Shown in pieces: positions 32,286 to 32,769 of a stretch of DNA of 32,769 nucleotides (positions within the stretch are counted from its first letter, which is position 1; every line of letters begins with the position of its first letter). The notes beneath the pieces are model-generated. The model was not told the origin of the DNA, made no database searches, and saw only the letters and a list, made by a program, of their open reading frames with translations. Origin of the DNA: JAVBQJ01 sp031549115 (lineage in GTDB: Bacteria > Verrucomicrobiota > Lentisphaeria > Victivallales > Victivallaceae); NCBI GenBank assembly GCA_031549115.1, contig JAVBQJ010000089.1:1-32769 (forward strand), read 5' to 3'. The translations under genes and the position numbers were made by a program.

Positions 32286-32570
32286 GTGACGCCGGAAGCC
32301 TTGCTGCAACTTTTCAATTACGCCGAATCCGGTTTATGGCTGCTGATTGCCGCCGTATTTGCCGCTTCCCTGATTTTTGGGCGGGTACGCCCGCCATTCC
32401 GGAAAATGGCGCTGCTGATGACGGTGGCGCTGACGGTATTCGGCATCTCCGATCTCTTTGAAGTTGCCTCCGGCGCCTGGTGGGAACCGTGGTGGCTCTG
32501 TGCTGTTAAAACCGCTTGCGTACTGACTTTCATCGGCTGCGGCATCGCCTACTGGCGTCATCGCCGCTGA
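32286..32570 (+). CDS. Small three-helix membrane protein
   Basis: The 94-residue protein starts at GTG 32286 with AAGGAG 7 nt upstream. Three hydrophobic helices are seen: ESGLWLLIAAVFAASLIFG, MALLMTVALTVFGISDLFEV and WWLCAVKTACVLTFIGCGIAYW, ending WRHRR. The SDLFEVASGAWWEPWW loop is rich in tryptophan and acidic residues. I do not recognise a named family. It follows cobO by 18 bp and is likely in the dut-DAC-cobO transcript. Confidence 0.78.
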   Translation: MTPEALLQLFNYAESGLWLLIAAVFAASLIFGRVRPPFRKMALLMTVALTVFGISDLFEVASGAWWEPWWLCAVKTACVLTFIGCGIAYWRHRR

Positions 32571-32609
32571 AAAATCCTCGTTTTTTTGCCTGAAACTGCG
32601 ATACTGAGC

Positions 32610-32637
32610 TTGACAGGTTGTGGTTTTGGGGTATATT
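32610..32637 (+). promoter_or_regulatory. Promoter reading out of the window (upstream copy)
   Basis: TTGACA (32610-32615), 16 bp and TATATT (32632-32637). The -35 box is part of GAGCTTGACAG, also found in the downstream promoter. No gene starts between here and the window end. Confidence 0.65.
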
Positions 32638-32716
32638 AAACCTCGTTTTGCGCTCCGGAGTGGAAACTGGGGCGGGAACGGTTGATAAGAAATTTGATAA
32701 AAGATGGCGTTTGAGC

Positions 32717-32744
32717 TTGACAGAAGCAAAAACGCTGCTATAGT
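32717..32744 (+). promoter_or_regulatory. Promoter reading out of the window (downstream copy)
   Basis: TTGACA (32717-32722), 16 bp and TATAGT (32739-32744), again inside GAGCTTGACAG. It should drive a gene that begins beyond base 32769. Confidence 0.7.
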
Positions 32745-32769
32745 AAATGATGTTTCGCGCTTCGTTTGA

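Noticed and set aside
32571..32600. A-run/T-run after the small membrane protein as a terminator
   Set aside because: AAAAA-TCCTCG-TTTTT could pair only weakly with no GC stem; not convincing as an intrinsic terminator.

Overview
The window is about 60% GC, densely packed, and carries 33 supportable protein genes (one cut by the left edge). I see no tRNA or rRNA gene, insertion sequence or CRISPR array. The gene set points to a Gram-negative-type bacterium: an MCE/Mla lipid-transport operon, a lipoprotein and an ECF sigma operon with an exported protein. It makes isoprenoids by the MEP route (dxs, ispF). The mix of an AraC/GH2 sugar module, a NhaD-type carrier with a PTS-IIA/CBS partner, a DAC-domain protein and a CbxX-type AAA+ operon suggests the PVC group, possibly Lentisphaerota. 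That placement is inference, not proof. Recognisable sigma70-like promoters are common, with -10 boxes such as TATATT, TATAGT and TATAAT, and -35 boxes TTGACA, TTGAAA or TTGCAA.

Layout. 1-375: the tail of a gene, a 34-bp perfect palindrome and a bidirectional terminator. 376-1461: a divergent pair, a metallo-beta-lactamase-fold hydrolase and a Nudix hydrolase. 1501-3072: ECF sigma factor, probable membrane anti-sigma and an exported helical protein. 3205-7521: surface-glycan genes (GT2 polyprenyl-phosphate glycosyltransferase, GtrA, a pyruvyl-transferase-family protein, and a convergent GT39/ArnT-like membrane glycosyltransferase). 7681-14034: a tight five-gene minus-strand operon, which is the most novel part. 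14087-18656: NhaD-type permease, PTS-IIA/CBS protein and dxs. 18820-21248: MCE lipid-transport operon without an ATPase gene. 21372-24185: divergent AraC regulator and GH2 glycosidase with an apparent 21-bp-period operator. 24199-24879: a degenerate histidine-kinase-like protein. 25386-29052: lpdA, then a YqfO-like domain protein, an M50 protease and xseA. 29054-32570: ispF (minus strand), then dut, a DAC-domain protein, cobO and a small membrane protein. 32571-32769: tandem promoters firing out of the window.

The candidate undescribed system is the operon 14034->7681. It encodes, in order, a short NrdG/PflA-like radical SAM protein, an 830-residue protein with two CbxX-type AAA+ modules behind an apparently dead third one, two coiled-coil proteins and an ankyrin-repeat protein. 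Spacing is 9, 3 and 10 bp, then a TGATG overlap. Its promoter places the transcription start on the first codon, so the first gene is probably translated from a leaderless mRNA. I can name the domain families but not the biological job.
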